Below are positions 9,769 to 17,981 of a DNA stretch of 64,000 nucleotides, in pieces (positions within the stretch are counted from its first letter, which is position 1; each line of letters starts with the position of its first letter). This DNA is from Allorhodopirellula solitaria (GTDB lineage: Bacteria > Planctomycetota > Planctomycetia > Pirellulales > Pirellulaceae). The notes under the pieces were generated by a model. That model made no database searches and was not told where the DNA came from. It saw nothing but the letters and a program-made list of their open reading frames with translations. The stretch lies in NCBI RefSeq assembly GCF_007859855.1, contig NZ_SJPK01000005.1, positions 62,001 to 126,000 on the forward strand. Direction: 5' to 3'. A program made the position numbers and the translations under genes.

Positions 9769-10185
9769 TCAAATCTGGAAAGATTGCAGACTGATGCGCG
9801 CAGTACGCCCGCTTACAAAGAGAGAACCTTGTAGGATTTGCCCCGCCGATGATAGACGCGCGGGACGCGGTTCGGAGAATCGTTGATACGATTCAACCGC
9901 CAGTAAAACGACCTCTGCAGCAGAAACGTCTGCTGCGCCCGAGTCACCATCAACGGTCGCACCGTTGCAGATACAGGCGACACAGTCACAGTCGTCGCAG
10001 GGACACTCAGGTTGTGGTGTCTGATCGCCCTGGACATCCTCTCCTACGCAGGATTTGCAGCACGAGTCGCCGCCAACGACAACCTGCGTCGCGTCCGCAG
10101 TATTTGCACAGCCACCCCCGATCGCGCACCGGTATGGGCACGAGAAGATACTGGCGATCAATAGGAGAATCATGACTAAACGCAT
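9769..10185 (-). CDS. small exported protein with twelve cysteines
   Basis: This 138-residue protein has a hydrophobic N-terminus (residues 3-14) and twelve cysteines, all between residues 16 and 73: C16, C20, C26, then SCCKSC (42-46), then ECPCDDCDCVACIC (60-73). The rest has none and ends SLFVSGRTARISLQSFQI. TAGG lies a few bases before the ATG at 10185. It is first in the metal cluster, 216 bp upstream of the fusion protein. The cysteine density is metallothionein-like and suggests thiolate metal binding at or outside the inner membrane. I know no named family for it. Cys16 might instead be a poor lipidation site. Confidence 0.7.
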   Translation of the reverse strand: MRLVMILLLIASIFSCPYRCAIGGGCANTADATQVVVGGDSCCKSCVGEDVQGDQTPQPECPCDDCDCVACICNGATVDGDSGAADVSAAEVVLLAVESYQRFSEPRPARLSSAGQILQGSLFVSGRTARISLQSFQI

Positions 10186-10200
10186 ACACCTACCCTATCG

Positions 10201-10250
10201 GCAAACTTTGACGTTTGCAATAGGAATTCAGGAGTATTCCCCGCTGTCAA
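10201..10250 (-). promoter_or_regulatory. candidate promoter and operator of the metal cluster
   Basis: On the minus strand, TTGACA (10250-10245) fits a -35 box. A perfect 6-6-6 dyad GCAAAC-tttgac-GTTTGC covers 10201-10218, fifteen bases before the start codon of the 12-cysteine gene. A second dyad GGAAT-N8-ATTCC lies at 10223-10240. A -10 box is unclear: TCCTAT gives a 19-bp spacer, TATTGC gives 22 bp. Dyads this close to a metal-efflux operon are typical of ArsR/SmtB or MerR control, but no such regulator gene is in the window. Confidence 0.4.
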
Positions 10251-10461
10251 GTCTCGATTTGATCTCGGCACGGGACGAGTAGTGCACGAAAGATCAGCAC
10301 GGCATCGATCACTCAATTCTCTCTCTCAGGCAGCTGATGTGAACAACTCGCAAATTGTGATGATGGTGGGTGAGCGGTGAGTCTGCTGCCTCGCAGCTAA
10401 GAATTAGGGTTATTTGAATCGGCGTTTTGAGCGAAACTTCTGGGAACCACGGAGGGATCCC

Positions 10462-11122
10462 ATGCTCAAGAAGTATATCGTTCGATTGAACGATCAGGAA
10501 CGCGCGGAATTGACGCACGTCATCAAGAAACTCAGCGGAACAAGTCAAAAAGTTCGGCGAGCTCAGATACTCCTGAAGTCGGACGCCGACGGACCGGGGT
10601 GGACTGATGCCAAGATTGCCGAGGCATTTAACTGCCGAACCAAGACGGTGGAGAACATTCGGCAACGGTTGGTTGAGAATGGGTTTCGAGAAACACTTGA
10701 TGGCAAAAAGCGGGCTACGCCGCCGACGCCAAAGTCGCTCGACGGCGAACAAGAGGCTCGTGTCATCGCGACTCGACTGGGGCCACCACCAGAAGGCTAT
10801 TCGAATTGGTCATTGCGATTGCTTGCCCGCAAGGTCGTTGAGCTGGGGATCGTTGATTCTGTCAGCCATGCGACACTTGGCCGAACGCTTAAAAAACGGC
10901 ATGAACAATCGCAAAATGCAGTACTGGGTCATCCCTCCTGAGGCGGATGCCGAGTTTGTCGCCCATATGGAAGACGTGCTCGAAACGTACGCAAAACCGT
11001 ACGATTGCGTCATTCCCGTGCTTTGCATGGACGAGCAGCCAGTCCAGCTAATCAGCGACACCAAGGTGCCGATTGCTGCGACCAAGGAGCATCCCTGCCG
11101 AATCGAGCCACGCAACAACTGA
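10462..11122 (+). pseudogene. IS630-family transposase remnant, frameshifted
   Basis: The first frame (10462-10941) encodes an IS630-type N-terminal helix-turn-helix region, including WTDAKIAEAFNCRTKTVENI and PEGYSNWSLRLLARKVVELG. At the run AAAAAA near 10892 the reading continues in the next frame (10607 onwards) with MQYWVIPPEADAEFV and VLCMDEQPVQL, which contains the first catalytic aspartate of the DDE domain. Coding similarity stops near 11122, so the rest of the DDE domain is missing or scrambled. One extra A in the run would explain the shift. Some IS630 members use programmed frameshifting, but the truncated end argues for a dead copy. Confidence 0.8.
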
Positions 11123-11587
11123 CACGGCTCCTCAGCTTTATCGACATCGAGGCTCACGCGGTCCATCGGGTAGCGTTTTGCTGGATCGATCGCGAGGATT
11201 GCAAAATTCAGCGAGTTCACCTGCCCGCTCGCTGGGACGTCCGCCGGCCGACACGGAAGGCAAAAGAGGGATGTCCCCGAATAGAGTCTCGCGAACATCC
11301 CTCAGAGTTGCCGCTGACCGATGTGGGTTGATTACTTCCCTCGAAACCCCCGCTCCTACGGGCGAATCAGCTCTCAGGCCCAGCAGGGCCCACGGAACCA
11401 TTGCCGGCGGCATCACGGACTGTCGATTCAATCGACGCGGGCTCCACAATGGTGAGGCGAGTGCCGTCAGGCCCCGGGTTGCGCCGCCCACCCAGCCGCT
11501 TACGAGAACGTCCGGCTTCAGCTGATGAGGCTATTCGGAGCCAAGACCATCAAGCCGGTCTCAGCGGTGAAGCGTGATGATCCGCTG
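11123..11587. other. non-coding stretch after the IS630 remnant
   Basis: No convincing gene is present; the open frames here lack start signals and recognisable motifs. The stretch may include decayed insertion-sequence material. It holds one clear hairpin (11266-11303). Confidence 0.5.
11266..11303. terminator. 9-bp hairpin, function unclear
   Basis: GAGGGATGT (11266-11274) pairs perfectly with ACATCCCTC (11295-11303) over a 20-base loop. No T-run follows on either strand, so it may be a repeat relic rather than a terminator. Confidence 0.35.
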
Positions 11588-11819
11588 GCGTGGAAATCGC
11601 GACGCCTCGATGCTTCTCGGCTGTCGGCGTAGCGCTGCTCGACCTGAATCCAACGGCGACACAGACTTGCTCTGTCCAGCTTCGCCGCCTGATCGTCAAG
11701 CAGTGTTTTTAATCTCCAGTCAGCGGCTCGATCGACGTTGCGAGCCCACTGCCTTGAAAATCCCGCATCCTGGATGACTGCCACTAAGATTCGAGAAGCA
11801 CCTAAAATGCCGGCCTCAC
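11588..11819. repeat. repeat A, copy 1 (about 232 bp)
   Basis: This segment recurs at 12904-13139 with few mismatches, from GCGTGGAA to GCCGGCCTCACG. In both places it lies directly before a copy of repeat B. Its minus strand keeps one frame open in both copies (for example DWRLKTLLDDQAAKL), which may be a relic of a coding sequence, but no family is recognised. Confidence 0.85.
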
Positions 11820-12769
11820 GTTTGAATCGCAGAGGTGCAGAGAACGCAGAGTCCTGCCGCCTGCACGCTCCGGCGAATATCACTGCGCACTTTGCGTTTA
11901 GTTCTTCTGCATGGCGGGACGTCCTGGATGCGTCGACCCAATCCGCGGCCATCGCAGGATTCAAAGAAAGGGTGTCAGGTAACGTCTAGCCAAACCGCCA
12001 GTTCGGTTCCTGACTCCTTGTATCTTATCCGCCTTAATCTTGATCACGTTTGAATCGCAGAGGCGCAGAGAACGCAGAGTCCTACCGCCTGCACGCTCCG
12101 GCGAATATCTCTGCGCACTCTGCGCCTCTGCGTTTAGTTCTTCTGCATGGCGGGACGTCCTGGATGCGTCGACCCAATCCGCGGCCATCCCACGATTCAA
12201 AGAAAGGCTGTCAGGTAACGTCTAGCCAAACCGCCAGTTCGGTTCCTGACTCCTTGTATCTTATCCACCTTAATCTTGATCACGTTTGAATCGCAGAGGC
12301 GCAGAGAACGCAGAGTCCTACCGCCTGCACGCTCCAGCGATTATCTCTGCGCACTCTGCGCCTCTGCGTTTAGTTCTTCTGCATGGCGGGACGTCCTGGA
12401 TGTGTCGACCCAATCCGCGGCCATCCCACGATTCAAAGAAAGGCTGTCAGGTAACGTCTAGCCAAACCGCTAGTTCGGTTCCTGACTCCTTGTATCTTAT
12501 CCACCTTAATCTTGATCACGTTTGAATCGCAGAGGCGCAGAGAACGCAGAGTCCTACCGCCTGCACGCTCCAGCGATTATCTCTGCGCACTCTGCGCCTC
12601 TGCGTTTAGTTCTTCTGCATGGCGGGACGTCCTGGATGTGTCGACCCGATCCGCGGCCATCGCAGGATTCAAAGAAAGGGTGTCAGGTGCCCGAAAGTGA
12701 GAATAGGCAATGTTGACGTCTAGCCAAATTGCTAATTCGGTTCCTGACTCCTTAATCTTGATCCTGGCA
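11820..12769. repeat. repeat B, four tandem copies of about 236 bp
   Basis: Units begin TTTGAATCGCAGAGG at 11820, 12049, 12285 and 12521, giving lengths of 229, 236, 236 and about 249 bp. Units 2 and 3 are nearly identical; unit 1 lacks a few bases and unit 4 has an insert near 12690-12715. Each unit holds an imperfect palindrome: CGCAGAGGCGCAGAG near the start pairs with CTCTGCGCCTCTGCG about 60 bases later. A second partial dyad (GTCAGG...CCTGAC) lies at the far end. Short frames recur in each unit only because the DNA does; I see no gene. Confidence 0.9.
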
Positions 12770-12903
12770 CCGGCAACGTAGGTTTTGAACACTAATCTTC
12801 GCTGATCTGACACTAATCTCATTCTTGTTCGTGTGGGGTGAAGGGATGCTGCTTGAACACGGCTGGGAGGAGTAGTGTGCGATTAGTGGGGATTAGTGTT
12901 AGG
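12770..12903. other. spacer between repeat blocks
   Basis: Between tandem repeat B and repeat A copy 2. It has several short direct repeats of ACTAATCT/GATTAGTG type but no gene. Confidence 0.4.
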
Positions 12904-13139
12904 GCGTGGAAGTCGCAGCCTCCTGTAATGCTTCTTATCTGTCGGCGTAGCGACGCTCGACCTGAATCCAACGGCAACGCAGACCTGCTCTGCCCAGCTT
13001 CGCCGCCTGATCGTCAAGCAGTGTTTTTAATCTCCAGTCAGCGGCTCGTTCGACGTTGCGAGCCCACTGCCTTGAACATCCCGCATCCTGGATGACTGCC
13101 ACTAAGATTCGAGAAGCACCTAAAAATGCCGGCCTCACG
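12904..13139. repeat. repeat A, copy 2
   Basis: Near-identical second copy of 11588-11819, again followed immediately by repeat B. The A+B pairing shows that a composite unit was duplicated, not the two repeats independently. Confidence 0.85.
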
Positions 13140-13355
13140 TTTGAATCGCAGAGGCGCAGAGAACGCAGAGTCCTGCCGCCTGCACTTTCCAGCGAATATC
13201 TCTGCGCCTCTGCGTTTGGCTCTGCTGCAGGGTGTGTCGACTCGATGCGCTGCCATCGCACGATTCATAGAAAGGGTGTCGGGTGCCAAAGCGTGAGAAG
13301 AGGTAATCATGACGTCTAGCAAAATTGCTGATGCGGTACCTAACTCCTTACTCAG
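13140..13355. repeat. repeat B, fifth (diverged) copy
   Basis: Begins TTTGAATCGCAGAGGCGCAG like the tandem units but is shorter in the middle (part of the palindrome arm is lost) and carries the same insert as unit 4 (GTGAGAA near 13295). It ends near CTAACTCCTTA. No gene. Confidence 0.8.
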
Positions 13356-13482
13356 GTAGCGCCGCTTGCGCGTCTCGGCTCAATCGATCGACAGTTTTCT
13401 AGCCTTCACCGCTACCGGCGATTTGCTGATCTCGAAACGCTGCTTCCCGGGTGACAAGCACAAAGGGGAGCAAGTTGCAGGC

Positions 13483-14394
13483 TTAGAATTCGCCCAGCGC
13501 TTCGATGGTCTGACGCACTTTCTCAGCGCAGTGATGGAATGCTGTCGCCTCTTCGTCGGAGAGCGGCGGATGCAGAATCCGGGTGACACCGCGGCGACCG
13601 ACGACGGCGGGTAGCGATAGGCAAACGTCTTCCACCCCCAGAAACCCATCAATCATCACACTGATTGGCATCGTGTGCTTGAGGTCGTAAACGATCGAAT
13701 CGACGATCGTCATGGTTGCCAAGGCAATTCCGTAGTTCGTGTATCCCTTGCGATTGAAAACTTCGTAACCCAAATTGACCGTTTCGCGAAACAAACGCCG
13801 CGTCGTTTCACTGGGCAAGAATTTCTCGCCACCGGTCATCGTGACCGAATGAGCTGCGAATTGATCATCACCGTGTTCGCCCAGAATGTAGGCGCGAATA
13901 TCGTCTGAATGAATCTGTAGCTCTTCCGAGAGCAGGGAACGATAGCGGATGCTATCGACGAGTGTTCCTGTCCCGATGACGCGTTCAGGGGGGAACCCCG
14001 TAAGCTGGATTGCCGCGTAAGTCATCGCATCGACAGGGTTGCTGACCATGATCAGGACCGCGTCGGGGCTAGAGCGAGCCAGAGCAGGCAACCAATTCTC
14101 GAGCAACGCCAGGTTACCGGCGGCCAAGTCCGATCGCTTCCAATCTTTCCCCGTCGGCGGTACCGAGGCGGTGAAAATGATCACATCGCTGCCTGCGGCA
14201 TCCTCGATCGAGCCCGCTTGGATGGTCATGTTGCTATTACGCAGAGCACTGGCGTGGGTCAAATCCATCGCGTCGCCCTCCGCCTTTTCGATCGAGCGAT
14301 TGAGCAGCCAGAGTTCGCTAAAAATGGGTTCCATCGTCGCGGCAAATGCGATTGCCGACCCCACGCGGCCCATCCCTACGATTGATAACTTCAT
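13483..14394 (-). CDS. lactate/malate dehydrogenase family enzyme
   Basis: This 303-residue cytosolic NAD-dependent 2-hydroxyacid dehydrogenase shows the Rossmann motif GMGRVGS (residues 7-13), the substrate-binding stretch VSNPVDAMTY, IRYRSLL, and the catalytic histidine in ILGEHGDDQ. Length fits the family. The mobile loop that sets specificity reads SVPPTGKDWKRSDL. Malate enzymes usually have arginine and lactate enzymes glutamine in this loop; by my alignment this protein has threonine there, so the substrate is uncertain. GGGAG lies five bases before the ATG. It is a single gene after the repeat zone. Malate dehydrogenase of the LDH-like type is the best guess from the NPVDAMTY motif. 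Confidence 0.85.
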   Translation of the reverse strand: MKLSIVGMGRVGSAIAFAATMEPIFSELWLLNRSIEKAEGDAMDLTHASALRNSNMTIQAGSIEDAAGSDVIIFTASVPPTGKDWKRSDLAAGNLALLENWLPALARSSPDAVLIMVSNPVDAMTYAAIQLTGFPPERVIGTGTLVDSIRYRSLLSEELQIHSDDIRAYILGEHGDDQFAAHSVTMTGGEKFLPSETTRRLFRETVNLGYEVFNRKGYTNYGIALATMTIVDSIVYDLKHTMPISVMIDGFLGVEDVCLSLPAVVGRRGVTRILHPPLSDEEATAFHHCAEKVRQTIEALGEF

Positions 14395-14592
14395 GCCTGC
14401 TCCCTGCTATCGAAAAACGTCGACCCGCCCCCCATCGGTGGCGCGTCCGCCTGCGGTTGAACCCCGCTACCGAGCCATTGACGAGACTACCAGCTCTCGC
14501 CCCCCGAGTTATGAATTCTCCACATCGCGGTGGGAGGCGCTGCTAACATGTCCTGCGACCCAAGAACGTTCGTCAACACATCCACCTCGTAA

Positions 14593-15816
14593 ATGAAATC
14601 CATGAAGACTGACCTTTATTCTATCGTACGCAATCCCGTCGCGTTGGGATTGGCTACCTATTTGAGCCTCGCTTCCACTGCCTCGCAGCCGCAGGCACAG
14701 TCGACCGAACAAGTCGAGATCAGCGTGTCGAGTTCCGCCAACAGTTCGGCGGCGACGTCAACATCCAGTTCCATGGCGAGCGGGTACCGCGTCGAATCGA
14801 CAACCGATGAGGCGGGCGAGCCTGTGTGGCGATTCTTCCAGGGCGACCGCGAACTCGCCGCCTACCACGCGGACCTGGAAGGCACGCCTGGGTTCTATCC
14901 TTTACTCTCACCCTCGGGACTGCCGCTGACTCGCAATTTTCCGATGGAACCTGTCGGCGCTGCCAAACAAAACGCCGCGGCAGCGAGTCCTTTCGAACGT
15001 GACGACCATCCTCATCACCGTTCGATGTGGTTCGACCACGGGGACGTCAATGGCATCGATTTCTGGGCATTGAAATCAAAAATGAAGGTGGGGCAGGTGG
15101 TCCAGCGGTCAGCGGACACGTCCACCTTTGGATCCGTTGATATCGTCGATGGGAACGCCACAGCAGTTGGCTTCAGCGAGCTGAAGACGAGCAATGACTG
15201 GATGACCCCTGACGGCAAGCGACTGCTCCGCGACGAACGCACCTTTCGACTGCACGAACACCTCGGCGATACGATCATGGACGTGACCGTTGAATTGATC
15301 GCCAGCGACGGGGATGTGACCTTCGGAGACACTAAAGAGGGATCGCTCGGCGTGCGGATGGCCGGCACGATGAAAGTCGATGCGAAACTCGGCGGCGCGA
15401 TTCACAATGCCGATGGCCTGAAGGACAGCGACACATGGGGCAAGGTATCCACCTGGGTCGACTACAGCGGCCCGGTGGCTCCTGCGGATCTGTCCCCGAG
15501 CGACGACGACGTAACCGCGGAGGACGCTGCGGACTGGGAACGGGCCGGCATCACGATGATGTACCATCCTGCCAACACGCTACCGGAGTGTTATTGGCAC
15601 GTGCGGAGTTACGGACTGTTCGCAGCCAATCCCTTTGGCCGGCACCACTTTGGCCAAGCGGCATACGATGGTGTTGAAATCGCCCAAGGCGACACGCTCA
15701 CGCTCTCCTTCCGCCTCGTGCTGCACGACGGTGCCTTCGACGCGGATAAAACGAAGCAGCACTTCGAGGCCTACCAAGCGTCCGACATCGAGAGCCTATC
15801 GGGGAAAGAGGACTGA
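14593..15816 (+). CDS. exported DUF6807 (PmoA-like) family protein
   Basis: This 407-residue protein has a signal peptide (about 1-36) and a Ser-rich linker, then a domain matching the planctomycete family often annotated PmoA/DUF6807. The hallmark stretch is DDHPHHRSMWFDHGDVNGID near residues 137-156, followed by FW; a late histidine-rich patch reads FGRHHFGQAAYDG. The several conserved histidines suggest a metal or carbohydrate site. The family has no firm function; similar genes in planctomycetes often sit among sugar-degradation genes. It is not particulate methane monooxygenase. No good ribosome binding site is visible, and Met4 is an equally possible start. Confidence 0.8.
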   Translation: MKSMKTDLYSIVRNPVALGLATYLSLASTASQPQAQSTEQVEISVSSSANSSAATSTSSSMASGYRVESTTDEAGEPVWRFFQGDRELAAYHADLEGTPGFYPLLSPSGLPLTRNFPMEPVGAAKQNAAAASPFERDDHPHHRSMWFDHGDVNGIDFWALKSKMKVGQVVQRSADTSTFGSVDIVDGNATAVGFSELKTSNDWMTPDGKRLLRDERTFRLHEHLGDTIMDVTVELIASDGDVTFGDTKEGSLGVRMAGTMKVDAKLGGAIHNADGLKDSDTWGKVSTWVDYSGPVAPADLSPSDDDVTAEDAADWERAGITMMYHPANTLPECYWHVRSYGLFAANPFGRHHFGQAAYDGVEIAQGDTLTLSFRLVLHDGAFDADKTKQHFEAYQASDIESLSGKED

Positions 15817-15862
15817 CGCCCCGGAGGCAAGTCAATGACTTGGTTCACAACGGCAGCGCCGG

Positions 15863-15878
15863 AGAGGGCGTCCCCTCT
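15863..15878. terminator. hairpin between convergent genes
   Basis: AGAGGG-cgtc-CCCTCT, a 6-bp perfect stem with a 4-base loop, lies in the 90-bp gap between the convergent genes ending at 15816 and 15907. No T-run. It may end transcription from both sides. Confidence 0.4.
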
Positions 15879-15906
15879 TCGGATAGGCTCTCAGCAAGCA
15901 TCGCTC

Positions 15907-17880
15907 TCACTCGAGGGGACGCAAGGTCATCATGCCGAAATGCAGCCCGCCGGACTCGTCATAGGCGAAGCTACCGCTGACATTGAAGTACTTTCTCAAG
16001 TCATCGAATTTGGGTAGTTTCTGCCGCCGCAACAGGTCGCCGAATTTCCCGGCGACCGGATTGTTCTCACCCCGCTGACCGAACGCGTCGGCCAGTTTCG
16101 GCGATGCCGCCATTTCATAGAGCACCCGATAACTGTCTGCGTCTCGATTGAACGACAGAAAAAACGGTTGCTCACCGGCCAACTTGGCCCCCAGTTCGGA
16201 CAACATCAGGGCGTAGTCTGCGTCGTCGGCCAGCCGAGGTTGGGCCCCACCCCGCGCCCGCAGGATTTGTTCGGCGATCTCGCGGGAATCCGAGAGCACG
16301 AGGTAGTCATCGAGCAGCATCAAACTTCGCTCGACCCGGCGTAGCGTGTCGGGCAGTTCACGGCCAGGACGCAGGAAGTAAACCTGCACACCACCGATGG
16401 ACTCCGGTTTCATGTCCGCCGCCGGTAATCTGTCGCGGATTTTATCGAGCATGGCTTTTGCCTTGTCGACATCACGAACCTGCAGTGCATCCACCCGCGC
16501 GACCGAGTTCCAAGCTGCGGGGGCCTGGTAGCGGCGGATGCCGACGTAGCGACCGGTCAGGTTGGCCAGCAGATCGTCTTTGAGACTGACGTTGAGCCGA
16601 GCCTGGATCCGGTCTTCGGTAAACTCTTCAAATTTGCCTTCACCGGCAAACCGGTTGACGATCTTGGCGAGATTGTCCGCTGCGGTGACCACGTCCCAGT
16701 TCGATGTCAGGTAGCTCGTCGAGTCCGCCGGGGCCCAGTTCGGTGGCGTCGGCTCGACCGGTTCGGGACGGATGACGCCAAAGAAGCCATCTCGCGGCGG
16801 ATCGATCACGACGTGCAGGTGCATGATCCCTTCAACGATGTCGCCGCCACGAAACACACTGCCGCCGATTCCGCGGATCTTTTCGATCCCGAGTTCTTCC
16901 ACGATCGGCATGATAAAGAACGACGAGGTGCTGCGACTGATGATCTTCTTGGCAATCGCATACGGATTGGCAAAGAAGGTAACCTGCGGCGTCTCGGCTT
17001 CGGCCCCTACGGACCGGGTCATGACGGCACCGAAGTCAGCATTGCTCGATAGATTTTCGCTGGTCGTCAGGTCGCTCGTTGCGCTCTTGGATTGCTGTGC
17101 CGCCTCTTTCCGGTTCTCCGGTGGATCGGTTTCCTGCCACCGCCGGAGAACATCTGTGGCTGTCTCTCGACCGATACCGATCACATAAACACCGTCACGA
17201 TAGAACCACTCGACGGTAGGCCCCCGCTGCCGTGGCGGCTGCCACGTGGTCACGCTGTGACCGCCCAATTTCTCTTCGCTCTCGACAAACTGGTTCCTCG
17301 TGGCCAGCTCACCGATCTGAGTAAGCAATCGCTCCATCGAGTCGGCCGAGTCATTCTGACGTCCGGTCTCGACGATGAAGACACCTCCAAAGCTGTTCTG
17401 GCTGCGCCGCTGCTGCTGCATCCGGCGGGCAATCTGTTCGTCGGTTTCCTCCTCGTTTGGCTTCGCCTCGGCGGCTTCCGGCGATGCTCCCGGCACGATC
17501 GCCAGCGCCACCTGTCCCTGGGGAATCGACAACATCTCATCGAGTGACAAGCCGATCTGGCTGGCGAATTCCTCCATCAATTGACTGATCGTTTGGTAGC
17601 TATCCGAAACGAATGGCCGCATGGCGGGATCCTCCAACATCTGGCCGAGAGTGGACCGTGAGAACCCAGCTTTCATCTCGGTGGTGTTGCGGATCCGCAA
17701 GTACGCCATCGTATCGGACGGCAGCAACCGCGACGCGGGCGGGCAATCCGATTCAAATGTAACCGCGTCACCCGCCGTTCCACGGTCTTGAGCAACAGCA
17801 ACCTGTTGCCCAAGCGATACAACCCCTACCACCAGAGCGAACGAACAATAGCGAGCCAACCGAACCGTAATGGATGTCAT
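15907..17880 (-). CDS. exported protein of unknown function
   Basis: This 657-residue protein has a signal peptide (about 1-31, ending AVAQ). The mature part opens with LLPSDTMAYLRIRNTTEMK, a motif I associate with large uncharacterised secreted proteins of planctomycetes, loosely like DUF3352. A low-complexity Glu-rich stretch lies near residues 138-152. Later segments such as LVLSDSREIAEQIL recall the same group. No catalytic motif or membrane segment beyond the signal peptide is seen. It is transcribed divergently from the BON-like gene at 17982, about 100 bp away, so the two may share a control region. I do not assign a function. Confidence 0.75.
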   Translation of the reverse strand: MTSITVRLARYCSFALVVGVVSLGQQVAVAQDRGTAGDAVTFESDCPPASRLLPSDTMAYLRIRNTTEMKAGFSRSTLGQMLEDPAMRPFVSDSYQTISQLMEEFASQIGLSLDEMLSIPQGQVALAIVPGASPEAAEAKPNEEETDEQIARRMQQQRRSQNSFGGVFIVETGRQNDSADSMERLLTQIGELATRNQFVESEEKLGGHSVTTWQPPRQRGPTVEWFYRDGVYVIGIGRETATDVLRRWQETDPPENRKEAAQQSKSATSDLTTSENLSSNADFGAVMTRSVGAEAETPQVTFFANPYAIAKKIISRSTSSFFIMPIVEELGIEKIRGIGGSVFRGGDIVEGIMHLHVVIDPPRDGFFGVIRPEPVEPTPPNWAPADSTSYLTSNWDVVTAADNLAKIVNRFAGEGKFEEFTEDRIQARLNVSLKDDLLANLTGRYVGIRRYQAPAAWNSVARVDALQVRDVDKAKAMLDKIRDRLPAADMKPESIGGVQVYFLRPGRELPDTLRRVERSLMLLDDYLVLSDSREIAEQILRARGGAQPRLADDADYALMLSELGAKLAGEQPFFLSFNRDADSYRVLYEMAASPKLADAFGQRGENNPVAGKFGDLLRRQKLPKFDDLRKYFNVSGSFAYDESGGLHFGMMTLRPLE

Positions 17881-17981
17881 AAGAAGCTAAATTCCAGAAG
17901 CAAAAAAGGGAAAAACGCTAGTGATGAGGTTAGAATAACACTGTCTTAACTCACCCAAGCCCCAGAACTGCAAAATATCCG

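Noticed and set aside
12040-12716. Recurring 60-80-residue frames in repeat B
   Set aside because: They recur only because the DNA repeats and have no start signals or coding character.
11820-13355. CRISPR array
   Set aside because: The units are about 236 bp, contiguous without unique spacers, and no cas genes are present.
14593-15816. Particulate methane monooxygenase subunit
   Set aside because: The family's PmoA label is a misnomer; the protein is soluble, exported and lacks the membrane helices of the real subunit.
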